Shown: positions 18,838 to 27,924, counted from the stretch's first letter. The stretch is 64,000 nt of DNA from Rhodobacter sp. SGA-6-6 (GCF_011043545.1 NZ_JAAKGP010000002.1:372001-436000); one strand, 5' to 3'. Translations and numbers: made by a program. The notes: a model not told the origin generated them from the letters alone.

Positions 18838-18992
18838 GCAGCAGTTGTCCCGCTGCGACAGTATCAGTGCCGGCAGGCGTGTAAGACCCGCAAGGGCCAG
18901 GCCGCTGGAAATGTGCCCGCCCCCTGCTCGGGGGAGACGGGAAAGACGGCCCCGGTGCTCCTCTGGCACCACAAGGGGCCGTTTTCCGTTTT
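18838..18992 (+). ncRNA. Candidate small structured RNA of about 155 nt
   Basis: The gap of 387 bases between the 66-aa gene and the convergent lrp gene has no convincing ORF but much structure: CGCAGC / GCTGCG hairpin, a TTACACGC / GCGTGTAA pair enclosing it, a CCCGCCCCC / GGGGGAGACGGG hairpin, and a final terminator ACGGCCCC-(GGTGC...GCACC)-GGGGCCGT followed by TTTCCGTTTT (18946-18992). A TTGACA box lies upstream. I cannot assign it to 6S, tmRNA, SRP or another known family. Confidence 0.42.
18946..18992 (+). terminator. Intrinsic terminator of the small RNA
   Basis: Eight-pair stem ACGGCCCC/GGGGCCGT with an inner GGTGC/GCACC hairpin, followed by TTTCCGTTTT, is the best intrinsic terminator in this part of the window. 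It reads in the plus direction. Confidence 0.7.
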
Positions 18993-19072
18993 GGGACAGT
19001 CTCATCGCCGCATTTCATGCGCTCTTCGCGGGTCCCGGCGAGGAGTGGCCGAAGGCCATCGACGAGCGGCGT

Positions 19073-19573
19073 TCAGGCGCTGCGGGCCAGCCGCGCCTCC
19101 AGCACGTCGAAGGGCACGCCGGGCTCGTCCTTGGCGCAGCGGATCACCAGGCTGGTCTTCACGTTCGCCACGTTCTCGGCCTTCAGCAGTTCCCCGGTCA
19201 GGAAGCTCTGGAAGGTGGACAGGTCGGGCGAGACGCATTTCAGGATGAAGTCGATCTCGCCGTTCAGCATGTGGCATTCGCGGACCAGCGGCCAGGCGCG
19301 GCAGCGGGCCTCGAAGGCGGACAGGTCGGCCTCGGCCTGCGAGTTCAGCCGCACCATGGCGAAAACGGCGACCTCGAAGCCCAGTTCGCGGGCGTCGATC
19401 TCGGCATGGTAGCCGGTGATGTAGCCCGCCTCCTCCAGCGTGCGCACCCGGCGCAGGCAGGGCGGGGCCGAGATGCCGACGCGGCTGGCGAGTTCCACAT
19501 TGGTCATCCGGCCGTCGGCCTGCAACTCGGCAAGGATGCGCCGGTCGATCGGGTCCAGCTTGTGTCCGGCCAT
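19073..19573 (-). CDS. Lrp/AsnC family transcriptional regulator
   Basis: This 166-residue regulator has an N-terminal helix-turn-helix (LDPIDRRILAELQADGRMTN through SRVGISAPPCLRRVRTLEEAG) and a C-terminal RAM ligand-binding domain (ARELGFEVAVFAMVRLNSQ; ECHMLNGEIDFILKC). Family members sense amino acids and form octamers. The frame is open upstream, but the ATG at 19573 gives the canonical start and length. It is divergent from trxB with 182 bases between, so it may control trxB or itself; the effector is unknown. Confidence 0.92.
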   Translation of the reverse strand: MAGHKLDPIDRRILAELQADGRMTNVELASRVGISAPPCLRRVRTLEEAGYITGYHAEIDARELGFEVAVFAMVRLNSQAEADLSAFEARCRAWPLVRECHMLNGEIDFILKCVSPDLSTFQSFLTGELLKAENVANVKTSLVIRCAKDEPGVPFDVLEARLARSA

Positions 19574-19602
19574 TGCTCTCTCCCTGGTTGCCCGCCTTCT
19601 AG

Positions 19603-20691
<1,089 letters not shown>

Positions 20692-20694
20692 GCG

Positions 20695-21171
20695 ATGACG
20701 GGAGGTCCTGCCCCCGAGGCGCCGCCCCTCCTGCCCCATGCCGGACCGCTGTTCCGGGCGATTTTCCGCGGCGCCGACCCCTTGGCGCCGGCTTCGGCCC
20801 CGGAGGGGCGCTTCCACCAGTCCGGGCAGTTCGCCCTTTACGCCTCGCTGACGCCCGAGGGCTGCGCCGTGGCGATCCGCCGCTATCTGCGCGCCGATGA
20901 TCCGCCGCGCGAGATCGTGCCCCTGCAGCTTGCCGCCGCCCGGCTGGCCGACCTGCGCGGCCAGCCCGGGGTTTCCGCGGTCTGGCAGGACCTCCGGGCG
21001 GCGGGCGTCCCTTCCCCGACCTGGGCCTTTTCCGATGCGGCGCGGGCGGCGGGGGCGGAAGGGATGCTCTATTCCTCGCGCTCGCGGCCCGAGTTGACGC
21101 ATGTCGTGATCTTCCGGCCCGGGCTGCTGCGACAGGCCGGTCCGCCGCGGCCTTTCCCCGCGGGACTGTGA
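20695..21171 (+). CDS. RES-domain protein (putative NAD+-targeting)
   Basis: The 158-residue product matches the RES fold: an arginine early (LFRAIFRGADPL), a GRFHQSGQFALYASLTPEGC block with the glutamate, and a late serine in GMLYSSRS. RES toxins of type II systems degrade NAD+ by phosphorolysis or hydrolysis and pair with an Xre/DUF2384 antitoxin upstream. No antitoxin gene is present here; the neighbour is trxB, three bases upstream. It may be a domesticated or solitary member. Confidence 0.75.
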   Translation: MTGGPAPEAPPLLPHAGPLFRAIFRGADPLAPASAPEGRFHQSGQFALYASLTPEGCAVAIRRYLRADDPPREIVPLQLAAARLADLRGQPGVSAVWQDLRAAGVPSPTWAFSDAARAAGAEGMLYSSRSRPELTHVVIFRPGLLRQAGPPRPFPAGL

Positions 21172-21258
21172 CCCTTCTGCCGCGCCCTTAGCGGGAAAAT
21201 CGCCTTTTTCGCCGGCAAATGCAGCTTTCGCTTTCCTCCGGCGGCGCCATATGGAATA

Positions 21259-21274
21259 TGTTCATCATTGAACA
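21259..21274. promoter_or_regulatory. Inverted-repeat operator before the MarR-Sat-CysC gene
   Basis: TGTTCA-TCAT-TGAACA is a perfect inverted repeat in the AT-rich gap upstream of the fusion gene, overlapping a GAATAT -10-like element. It is a natural candidate for the binding site of the winged-helix domain encoded just downstream. Confidence 0.55.
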
Positions 21275-21303
21275 CAGTTGCGAATGCCACAGTCCCCGCT
21301 CCG

Positions 21304-23373
21304 ATGCCCGCCTCCTCCCGCCCCGCCCTGCCCGAGGAAGACCAGCTCTTCCGCCTCCTGCGCCAGCTCGACCGCGCGCCGGAGGCTTCGCAGCGCGCCA
21401 CGGCGCAGGCGCTCGGCATCAGCCTGGGCAGCCTGAACGCCCAGCTTCGCGCCGCGGCCGAGGCCGGGCTGATTCAGGTGACCGACCGCAACGCCATCAC
21501 CGACCGGCGCCAGCGCCTCGCCTATGCGCTGACCCCCCGCGGCGGCGCCGAGAAGGCGCGGCTGGTCGACCGCTTTCTGGCAGGGAAACTTGCCGAATAT
21601 CACGCCCTTCACGCCGAACTGACGGGTGAGGACGCGACTCTCCTCCCCGCAAAACACAGGACAGAGGCCATGCAGAACAACCTTGCGCCGATCCCGGAGC
21701 TTTACGTCTCCTACGAATCCGCCCAGAAGCTGAAGCACGAGGCGGCGGCGCTGCCGTCCTGGGACCTGACCCAGCGGCAGGTCTGCGACCTGGAACTGCT
21801 GATGAACGGCGGCTTCACCCCGCTGAAGGGCTTCATGTCCGAAGCCGATTACGACGGCGTGGTCGAGAACATGCGGCTGGCCTCCGGCGCGCTGTTCCCG
21901 ATGCCGATCACGCTGGACGTCACCGAGGTCTTCGCCGAGAAGATCGAGCCCGGCCAGGACATCGCGCTGCGCGATGCCGAGGGGGTGATCCTCGCCATCC
22001 TGTCGGTCACCGACAAATGGGTGCCGAACAAGGCGAACGAGGCCGAGAAGGTCTTCGGCGCCGACGACGTGGCGCATCCGGCGGTGAACTACCTGCACAA
22101 CACCGCCGGCAAGGTCTATCTCGGCGGGCCGGTGACGGGCATCCAGCAGCCGGTCCACTACGACTTCAAGAGCCGCCGCGACACCCCGAACGAGCTGCGC
22201 GCCTTCTTCCGCAAGATGGGCTGGCAGAAGATCGTCGCCTTCCAGACCCGCAACCCGCTGCACCGCGCCCACCAGGAACTGACCTTCCGCGCCGCCCGCG
22301 AGGCGCAGGCCAACCTGCTGATCCACCCGACCGTCGGCATGACCAAGCCCGGCGACGTGGACCATTTCACCCGCGTGCGCTGCTACGAGGCGATCCTGGA
22401 CAAGTATCCGGCCTCGACCACCACCATGTCGCTTCTGGGTCTGGCGATGCGCATGGCCGGCCCGCGCGAGGCGCTGTGGCACGCCATCATCCGCAAGAAC
22501 CACGGGGTGACGCATTTCATCGTCGGCCGCGACCATGCCGGACCGGGCAAGAACAGCCAGGGCAAGGATTTCTACGACCCCTATGCCGCGCAGGAGCTGG
22601 TGCGCAAGCATCAGGAGGAGATCGGCATCCAGATGGTCGATTTCAAACAGATGGTCTATGTGCAGGAAAAGGCGCAGTATTTCCCGGTAGACGAGGTTCC
22701 CGAGGGATCGACCGTGCTGGACATCTCCGGCACCGAGCTGCGTCGCCGCCTGCGCGAGGGGCTGGAGATCCCCGACTGGTTCTCCTTCCCCGAGGTGGTG
22801 GCCGAACTCCGCCGCACCTCGCCGCCGCGCGCGAAGCAGGGCTTCACGGTGTTCTTCACCGGGCTTTCCGGCTCGGGCAAGTCCACCATTGCCAATGCGC
22901 TGATGGTCAAGCTGATGGAGATGGGCGGGCGCCCCGTGACGCTGCTGGACGGCGACGTGGTGCGGAAGCACCTGTCCTCGGAACTGGGGTTCAGCAAGGA
23001 ACACCGCGACATCAACATCAAGCGGATCGGCTATGTCGCGTCCGAGATCACCAAGAACGGCGGCATCGCCATCTGCGCCCCGATCGCGCCCTATACCGCC
23101 ACCCGGCGGGCGGTGCGCGAGATGATCGAGGCCTATGGCGCCTTCGTCGAGGTGCATGTGGCGACCAGCATCGAGGAATGCGAGCGCCGCGACCGCAAGG
23201 GCCTGTATAAACTGGCGCGCGAGGGCAAGATCAAGGAATTCACCGGCATCTCCGACCCCTACGAGACCCCGGCGAACCCCGAACTGCGGGTGGACACCCA
23301 GGACGTGGACGTCGACCACTGCGCCCATCAGGTGATCCTGAAGCTGGAAAGCATGGGGCTGATCAAGGCCTGA
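21304..23373 (+). CDS. MarR-type winged helix fused to ATP sulfurylase / APS kinase (Sat-CysC)
   Basis: One open frame encodes 689 residues. Residues about 1-110 match the EPS-associated MarR regulator type (SQRATAQALGISLGSLNAQL, then YALTPRGGAEKARL and RFLAGKLAEYHAL). After a short linker comes a standard 567-residue bifunctional sulfate activation enzyme: ATP sulfurylase with QTRNPLHRAHQ and VGRDHAGPGKN, then APS kinase with the P-loop GLSGSGKST and DGDVVRKHLSSELGF. It makes PAPS from sulfate. No stop separates the parts. An internal ATG at 21670 has AGGA eight bases upstream, so Sat-CysC could also be made alone. A TTG at 21268 could extend the N-terminus. Confidence 0.88.
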   Translation: MPASSRPALPEEDQLFRLLRQLDRAPEASQRATAQALGISLGSLNAQLRAAAEAGLIQVTDRNAITDRRQRLAYALTPRGGAEKARLVDRFLAGKLAEYHALHAELTGEDATLLPAKHRTEAMQNNLAPIPELYVSYESAQKLKHEAAALPSWDLTQRQVCDLELLMNGGFTPLKGFMSEADYDGVVENMRLASGALFPMPITLDVTEVFAEKIEPGQDIALRDAEGVILAILSVTDKWVPNKANEAEKVFGADDVAHPAVNYLHNTAGKVYLGGPVTGIQQPVHYDFKSRRDTPNELRAFFRKMGWQKIVAFQTRNPLHRAHQELTFRAAREAQANLLIHPTVGMTKPGDVDHFTRVRCYEAILDKYPASTTTMSLLGLAMRMAGPREALWHAIIRKNHGVTHFIVGRDHAGPGKNSQGKDFYDPYAAQELVRKHQEEIGIQMVDFKQMVYVQEKAQYFPVDEVPEGSTVLDISGTELRRRLREGLEIPDWFSFPEVVAELRRTSPPRAKQGFTVFFTGLSGSGKSTIANALMVKLMEMGGRPVTLLDGDVVRKHLSSELGFSKEHRDINIKRIGYVASEITKNGGIAICAPIAPYTATRRAVREMIEAYGAFVEVHVATSIEECERRDRKGLYKLAREGKIKEFTGISDPYETPANPELRVDTQDVDVDHCAHQVILKLESMGLIKA

Positions 23374-23410
23374 GCCGGAGGCGGTTGGCGGTTCCCCCGC
23401 CCCGCCCCCC

Positions 23411-23623
23411 TTGGCGAAGGCCATCGCCTTCGCCATGCGGTGCCATTGCCACCTTCCCGGCCGGGTGCCCAAAGCACCCGGCCGGCGCCCGCCCGCCCCT
23501 CGGCGGGCGCTTCTCGCCCGCCCGGGCGGGCGCTGGCCTCTGTGGTCTCTTGTCACTCCCGTTTCCGGGTGCAACCGCCCCGCACGGGCGGGGGCGAGGC
23601 AATGCCTCGCCTCATCCCGCCCG
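23411..23623 (-). repeat. Repeat element copy C (inverted orientation)
   Basis: The 213-base core is the only copy read on the minus strand. Reversed, it gives the same four hairpins; the third is GGCCGGGTGC-TTTGG-GCACCCGGCC, with base pairs different from the other copies. It fills the 347-base gap between the Sat-CysC and argC genes. No terminal GTAGGG repeat is recognisable. The remaining ~95 bases before argC show nothing else firm. Confidence 0.8.
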
Positions 23624-23720
23624 GCCAAACCGCGGCTCCCCCGGCTTGCAGCGGCCGTTTCGCATTGCACGCCCGCCGCAAGCGACTATATCCCCCGGGG
23701 CGGACGGCAAGGAGGCGACC

Positions 23721-24638
23721 ATGGCGCGCAAGGTGTTCATCGACGGCGATGTCGGCACGACCGGCCTGCAGATCCGCGAGCGGCTGGAGCGGCGAGACGA
23801 CATCGCGCTGGTCCGCATCGACCCCGCGCTGCGCAAGGACAATGCCGCCCGGCTGGCCGCCTTCGCCGAGGCCGAGGTGGCGATCCTCTGCCTGCCAGAC
23901 CCGGCGGCGAAGGAGATCGTCGCGGCCTGCGACGCCGCCGGCGGGAAGACCCGGCTGATCGACGCCTCCACCGCCCACCGCACCTCCCCCGGGTGGACCT
24001 TCGGCTTCCCCGAACTGGCGCAGGGCCAGCGCGAGACGATCCGTGCGGCCGCCCGCGTCAGCAACCCCGGCTGCTGGTCCACCTGCGCCATCGCCCTCCT
24101 GCGCCCGCTGGTCGATGCCGGCGTGGTGGAGGCCGGGGCGCAGATCGCCATCTCCGGCGTCTCGGGCTATTCCGGCGGCGGCAAGGCGATGATCGAGGAA
24201 TTCGAGTCGGGCGCCGTCACCGGCTCCTTCCTCTACGGCACCGGGCAGGCCCACAAGCACCTGCCCGAGATCACCGGCTACGCCAGGCTGGTCCGCCCGC
24301 CGGTCTTCGTGCCCTCGGTCGGGCAGTATGCGCAAGGCATGGCGGTGGCGGTGGAACTGTCGCTGCCCGGCGGGGCCGCCCGCGCCGAAGAGGCGCTGCG
24401 GGCGCATTACGCCGGCGAGCGTTTCGTGACCGTGGTCGATGCGGCCGCCCACCAGCCGCGGGTGATGCCGCAGGCGCTGAACGACACCAACCGGATGGAG
24501 CTTTCGGTGCACGGCAACCCCGAGACCGGGGCGACCGTGCTGGTGGCCGTGCTGGACAACCTGGGCAAGGGCGCCTCGGGCGCGGCGGTGCAGAACCTGA
24601 ACCTGATGCTGGGGCTGGACGAGGGCGCGGGCCTCTGA
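23721..24638 (+). CDS. argC: N-acetyl-gamma-glutamyl-phosphate reductase (short type)
   Basis: ArgC reduces N-acetylglutamyl-5-phosphate with NADPH in arginine synthesis. The 305-residue protein is of the short (type 2) class: KVFIDGDVGTTGLQIRERL nucleotide-binding start, catalytic cysteine in SNPGCWSTC near residue 114, and GVSGYSGGGKAMIEE. The frame is open for another 112 codons upstream through the repeat, but the ATG at 23721 follows AAGGAGG and is clearly the start. Confidence 0.94.
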   Translation: MARKVFIDGDVGTTGLQIRERLERRDDIALVRIDPALRKDNAARLAAFAEAEVAILCLPDPAAKEIVAACDAAGGKTRLIDASTAHRTSPGWTFGFPELAQGQRETIRAAARVSNPGCWSTCAIALLRPLVDAGVVEAGAQIAISGVSGYSGGGKAMIEEFESGAVTGSFLYGTGQAHKHLPEITGYARLVRPPVFVPSVGQYAQGMAVAVELSLPGGAARAEEALRAHYAGERFVTVVDAAAHQPRVMPQALNDTNRMELSVHGNPETGATVLVAVLDNLGKGASGAAVQNLNLMLGLDEGAGL

Positions 24639-24646
24639 CCGCGCCC

Positions 24647-24690
24647 AAATTCCTTGGAAGGAATTTGACAATTTTCTTCCAAGAAAATTG
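24647..24690. terminator. Twin perfect hairpins after argC
   Basis: AAATTCCTT-GG-AAGGAATTT (24647-24666) and CAATTTTCTT-CC-AAGAAAATTG (24669-24690) stand in tandem between convergent argC and the cytochrome b561 gene. The tip CTTGGAAG of the first is the reverse complement of the tip CTTCCAAG of the second. A role in termination for both genes is inferred. Confidence 0.6.
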
Positions 24691-24696
24691 CGTTCC

Positions 24697-25173
24697 TTAC
24701 GCCGGCCGCAGCATCCGCCGCAGCACGCCGTCCTTCATCACGTAGTGGTGGAACAGCGCCGCCAGCGCATGGGCGCCGGCCAGCAGGACCAGCAGGTTGG
24801 CCAGCATCCCATGGGGATCGCCCGCCGCCTCCACCCCGCCGAACCAGGCCGCGGCGCCGGACACCGGCACCGCCAGCATCAGCAGATACAACAGGCCATG
24901 CACGGCCGAGGCCGCCTTGCCCAAGGCCCCCTTCTCCACCGCCGGGCCGCCGCGCAAGAGCCGCAGCCCGATGCGCAGGACCACCAGCGCCAGCACCGCC
25001 GCGCCGATCCAGACATGCAGCCCGGCGATGGGGACGGAAATCTCCGCGCCCTCCAGCCGCTGATGCAGCGCCCGGCCCATGCCGGAACTGACGATGTAAT
25101 TGAACAGGACCCCGCCCGCGATCAGCCAGTGCAGCGCGATCTGTGCGCCGCTGTAGCCGGTGGTCGTCTTCAT
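24697..25173 (-). CDS. Cytochrome b561 family protein
   Basis: This 158-residue membrane protein has four helices with histidines placed for two haems b: QIALHWLIAGG (helix 1), AGLHVWIGAAV (helix 2), SAVHGLLYLLML (helix 3) and AGAHALAALFHHYV (helix 4). Family members move electrons between quinol and periplasmic acceptors or superoxide. Length is slightly short of the typical 175-180. The acceptor is unknown. It is monocistronic. Confidence 0.85.
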   Translation of the reverse strand: MKTTTGYSGAQIALHWLIAGGVLFNYIVSSGMGRALHQRLEGAEISVPIAGLHVWIGAAVLALVVLRIGLRLLRGGPAVEKGALGKAASAVHGLLYLLMLAVPVSGAAAWFGGVEAAGDPHGMLANLLVLLAGAHALAALFHHYVMKDGVLRRMLRPA

Positions 25174-25263
25174 GCCTTCTCTCCTTCGGCCGGGCGCGTT
25201 TCCGAAGGTGATACGGCGGCGCGGCGGCTTTCCGTCGCCGCGCCGGGGCCCGTCAGAGGGCGG

Positions 25264-25491
25264 TCAGTGGACGTTCACCGGCGCAAAGTCATGCGCGCGC
25301 GCCAGGTGAAAGGCCATGCTGCGGTCGGCCACCAGCGCCAGCCGCTGGCCGTCGGGCGCATGGACGGAATAGATCACATCCGTCCCCTCGATCTGCGCGC
25401 GGACCTCTTCCGGCAGGTCCGCCACCTGCACGGGGCGGACATAGACGATACGGTTGCTGCCCTGGGGCAGAGCGTCGAAAGGCGTGTTCAT
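25264..25491 (-). CDS. DUF1150 family protein
   Basis: This 75-residue cytosolic protein (MNTPFDALPQGSNRIVYVRP...) belongs to DUF1150, whose genes typically follow an hsp20 gene in alphaproteobacteria. Its ATG overlaps the Hsp20 stop by four bases (ATGA), so it is translationally coupled and should be heat-induced with it. No biochemical function is established; a role alongside the small heat-shock protein is inferred from linkage. Confidence 0.85.
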   Translation of the reverse strand: MNTPFDALPQGSNRIVYVRPVQVADLPEEVRAQIEGTDVIYSVHAPDGQRLALVADRSMAFHLARAHDFAPVNVH

Positions 25492-25910
25492 TTCGCACCT
25501 CCTTTGCCGATGCGGATGGTCTGGACCACGGTCTCCGGCACGTTCCGGCGCAGGTCGATGTTCAGCAGGCCATGCTCCATGCCGGCCCCCGCCACCTCGA
25601 CCCCGTCGGCCAGCACGAAGCTGCGCTGGAAGGCCCGGGCCGCGATGCCGCGATGCAGGAAGACCCGTTCGCCGCTGTCGTCGGCCTGGCGGCCGCGGAT
25701 CACCAGCTGACGGTCCTCGACCGTGATCGACAGATCCTCTTCGCGGAAGCCCGCCACCGCAAGGGTGATGCGATAGGCGTTCTCGGTCACCGCCTCGATG
25801 TTGTAGGGGGGATAGCCCTCGGCCCCGGACTTGGCGGTGCGCTCGACCAGCCGTTCCAGCTGCTCGAAGCCCAGAAGGAAGGGGTGGGCCCCAAAACTCA
25901 GTTTCGTCAT
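25488..25910 (-). CDS. Small heat-shock protein Hsp20
   Basis: This 140-residue ATP-independent holdase has the alpha-crystallin domain from YPPYNIEAVTENAYRI through ERVFLHRGIAARAFQRSF, with the strand motif GLLNIDLRRNVPE near the end. The N-terminal arm is short (about 35 residues). A sigma32-type promoter lies about 70 bases upstream, and DUF1150 is coupled downstream. Confidence 0.93.
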   Translation of the reverse strand: MTKLSFGAHPFLLGFEQLERLVERTAKSGAEGYPPYNIEAVTENAYRITLAVAGFREEDLSITVEDRQLVIRGRQADDSGERVFLHRGIAARAFQRSFVLADGVEVAGAGMEHGLLNIDLRRNVPETVVQTIRIGKGGAK

Positions 25911-25980
25911 CGGTCTGCCCTTGGTTCAAGCGACATGCCCGGAGCGCGGCCCCTTCGCGGGCACCGGCGTCCTTGGAATG

Positions 25981-26010
25981 AATATGGGAAAGCGGCTGGC
26001 GCGCCGCAAG
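25981..26010 (-). promoter_or_regulatory. Sigma32 (RpoH)-type promoter of hsp20-DUF1150
   Basis: On the minus strand CTTGCGG is followed after 15-16 bases by CCCATATT, close to the RpoH pattern CTTG...CCCATNT known from Rhodobacter. It is placed about 70 bases before the Hsp20 start. Confidence 0.65.
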
Positions 26011-26116
26011 TCGCCGCGCTGCGGAATCGGCGGGCAGCCCCCGAGATTCCTTCAAAAATTGCCGCGGACGCGCTATATGATTGATCAAAAGAGCCAGGGG
26101 ACCCCGAGTCGCAGCC

Positions 26117-26335
26117 ATGAACGCGCCCTCCGAGATGAGCTTCGAGGAAATGCTGAAGGTGAAGCTGGAAGTGCTTCGCCGCGAGCACCGTGACCTGGAC
26201 GAGGCGATCCACGCGCTGGAGACCACCGGCCGGCCCGACCAGTTGACGCTGCGGCGGCTGAAGAAGCAGAAGCTGGCGCTGAAGGACGCGATCACCCGGA
26301 TCGAGGACCAGCTGATCCCCGACATCATCGCGTAA
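26117..26335 (+). CDS. DUF465 (YdcH-like) small helical protein
   Basis: This 72-residue protein is a helical hairpin typical of DUF465: LKVKLEVLRREHRDLDEAI, then LTLRRLKKQKLALKDAITRIEDQL. No enzymatic function is known for the family. The ATG at 26117 gives the family length. It is divergent from hsp20. Its TAA stop falls in GTAAGGGCGG, which looks like a degenerate end of repeat element D. Confidence 0.85.
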   Translation: MNAPSEMSFEEMLKVKLEVLRREHRDLDEAIHALETTGRPDQLTLRRLKKQKLALKDAITRIEDQLIPDIIA

Positions 26336-26399
26336 GGGCGGTGGAATGGCGGGGTGAACCCCGCCCTACGCCGGGGGGCACCCCGTTGCCCGTCATCCG

Positions 26400-26609
26400 C
26401 GGGCGGGAGAAGGCGAGGCACTGCCTCGCCCCCGCCCGTGCGCGGCTGCTGCACCCGGAAGCATTGGTCACGCCAAACCCCGAGAGGCCAGCGCCCGCCC
26501 GGGCGGGCGAGAAGCGCCCGCCGAGGGGCGGGCGGGCGCTGGCCGGGACTTATGGTCCCGGCCGGGAAGGTTGAACCGTAGCGCTGTGGCGAAGGCGATG
26601 GCCTTCGCC
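26400..26609 (+). repeat. Repeat element copy D
   Basis: The 210-base core has all four hairpins; the third is GGCCGGGAC-TTATG-GTCCCGGCC. Left of the core lies GGCGGGGTGAACCCCGCC followed by CTACG (26349-26371), a terminal-repeat hairpin in opposite orientation to the other copies, and at the far right a decayed GCGCTCCTACGG. The element fills the 304-base convergent gap, and both neighbouring stop codons fall at its edges. Confidence 0.8.
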
Positions 26610-26639
26610 ACAGAAACCGGGTGGGGCGGAGGGGCGCTC

Positions 26640-27764
26640 CTACGGCAGCAACCCCGAATCCCGTGCCAGCGACAGCATGGCGCTGCGGATCAGGTCGTAG
26701 GCATCCTCGGGCAGCGCCGTGTCCAGCCGGTTCCAGGTCTCGGGGCCGAAGCCGTCCATCGCCGACCACCGCGCCTCGCCGTCGCGCGGGAAGGGTCGGG
26801 GGAATTCGGCCAGCACCCGGCGCAGCCCCTCGACCAGCGCGGTCTCGTTCCGCAGCTCCAGCACCCGCAACAGATGCAGCGCCAGCGCCGAGCCGCTGCT
26901 GTCCAGCCAGATCTGCGGCAGGGCACCGTCCAGCCCCTGCGCCAGATCGTCCATCATCAACAGCCCCGCCTGGGCGGAGCCGAGCGACAGATAGGCCGCC
27001 TCCACCTCCTCGGCGGCATAGAGCCAGGCCGGCAGGCAATCGCGCCGCAGCACCAGCACCAGGTGGTCCAGCCGCGCCTCGTCGCCCATGGCGTCCAGCC
27101 GGGCGCGGTAGAGCTGCGCAAGTTCCGGCTGGCCCTGCAGCAGCGCCACCGCGGCGGCCATCGCCCGGCCATTACGCGGATAGCGGGCGTCCAGGTCGCG
27201 CAGCGCCTCTTCCCGCCGGGCGTCGACGATCTCGCCCTCGACGCTGTAGATCGCCAGCTGCCGCTCGGCCGGGTTCAGCCCCCATTCCGGGAACAGCGCC
27301 ATGCCCTCGCGCAGCACCGCCACCTCTTCCGCCAGCCCGTGCCGCTCCATCAGCGGCAGGATGTCGGGCAACAGGATGGATTGCGGCCGGGTCAGCAGCA
27401 CCTCGGCCGGGCCGAAGATGCCGGTCTCCAGATCGGCCAGCATCACCAGCCAGGGCAGGTCATGCGCCGCGGGCGGCAGGTCGGCGGCCTTGTCGGCCAG
27501 CACCCCCGGCCATTCGATCGCCTCGGCCAGCACCGCGCCGCGCAGATACTCCTCCCAGGCCGCAGAGGGGCCTGGGTCGAAGGCGGCGGGGTCCATCCGC
27601 TGCAATACCAGGTCGTGATATTCCCGCCCCTCCAGGTGCAGCAGGTAGTCCAGGGGCACGGTGCCGGCCTGCGCCCCGCGCTGGCAGATCGCCGCGGTCT
27701 CGGCTGCCGCAGGCAGGGCGGTCGCCAGGAAGCCCGCCATCACCGCCCCGAGAACACCCCGCAT
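26640..27764 (-). CDS. Exported protein of unknown function (374 aa)
   Basis: The product has a Sec signal peptide (about 1-21, [20 protein letters not shown]) and an all-helical mature part rich in Leu and Ala, with repeated helical pairs but no recognisable domain, catalytic motif or later membrane segment. Two cysteines are seen ([15 protein letters not shown]). It should be periplasmic. It is monocistronic; its TAG stop lies in the edge of repeat element D. I do not recognise the family. Confidence 0.78.
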   Translation of the reverse strand: MRGVLGAVMAGFLATALPAAAETAAICQRGAQAGTVPLDYLLHLEGREYHDLVLQRMDPAAFDPGPSAAWEEYLRGAVLAEAIEWPGVLADKAADLPPAAHDLPWLVMLADLETGIFGPAEVLLTRPQSILLPDILPLMERHGLAEEVAVLREGMALFPEWGLNPAERQLAIYSVEGEIVDARREEALRDLDARYPRNGRAMAAAVALLQGQPELAQLYRARLDAMGDEARLDHLVLVLRRDCLPAWLYAAEEVEAAYLSLGSAQAGLLMMDDLAQGLDGALPQIWLDSSGSALALHLLRVLELRNETALVEGLRRVLAEFPRPFPRDGEARWSAMDGFGPETWNRLDTALPEDAYDLIRSAMLSLARDSGLLP

Positions 27765-27924
27765 CCCGCACCTTCTGCCGATTGCCCGCCGGGAAAGACT
27801 AGTCCGCCGCCGGGCCGGGGGGAAGGGGCGGCGGCGGCGGAAACGAACATTCTTGAGATATATTTAATCATTCCAGATCAATATCTTACCGCTACGGAAT
27901 GCCGCAGGCGGAACCGGGGCCTTT

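Noticed and set aside
18838..18992. Identification of the small RNA as 6S RNA, tmRNA or SRP RNA
   Set aside because: The size suits 6S, but no closing stem joins the two ends; no tmRNA T-loop/CCA or SRP domain IV motif is visible.
20695..21171. Complete RES/Xre toxin-antitoxin system
   Set aside because: No antitoxin gene is adjacent on either side; upstream is trxB and downstream the sulfate activation gene.
26341..26574. Recurring short ORFs inside the repeat elements, encoding similar Arg/Pro/Ala-rich peptides (also at about 14806, 30275, 60137)
   Set aside because: They are translations of the hairpin-rich repeat, lack ribosome sites and change frame between copies; conservation is of DNA structure, not protein.
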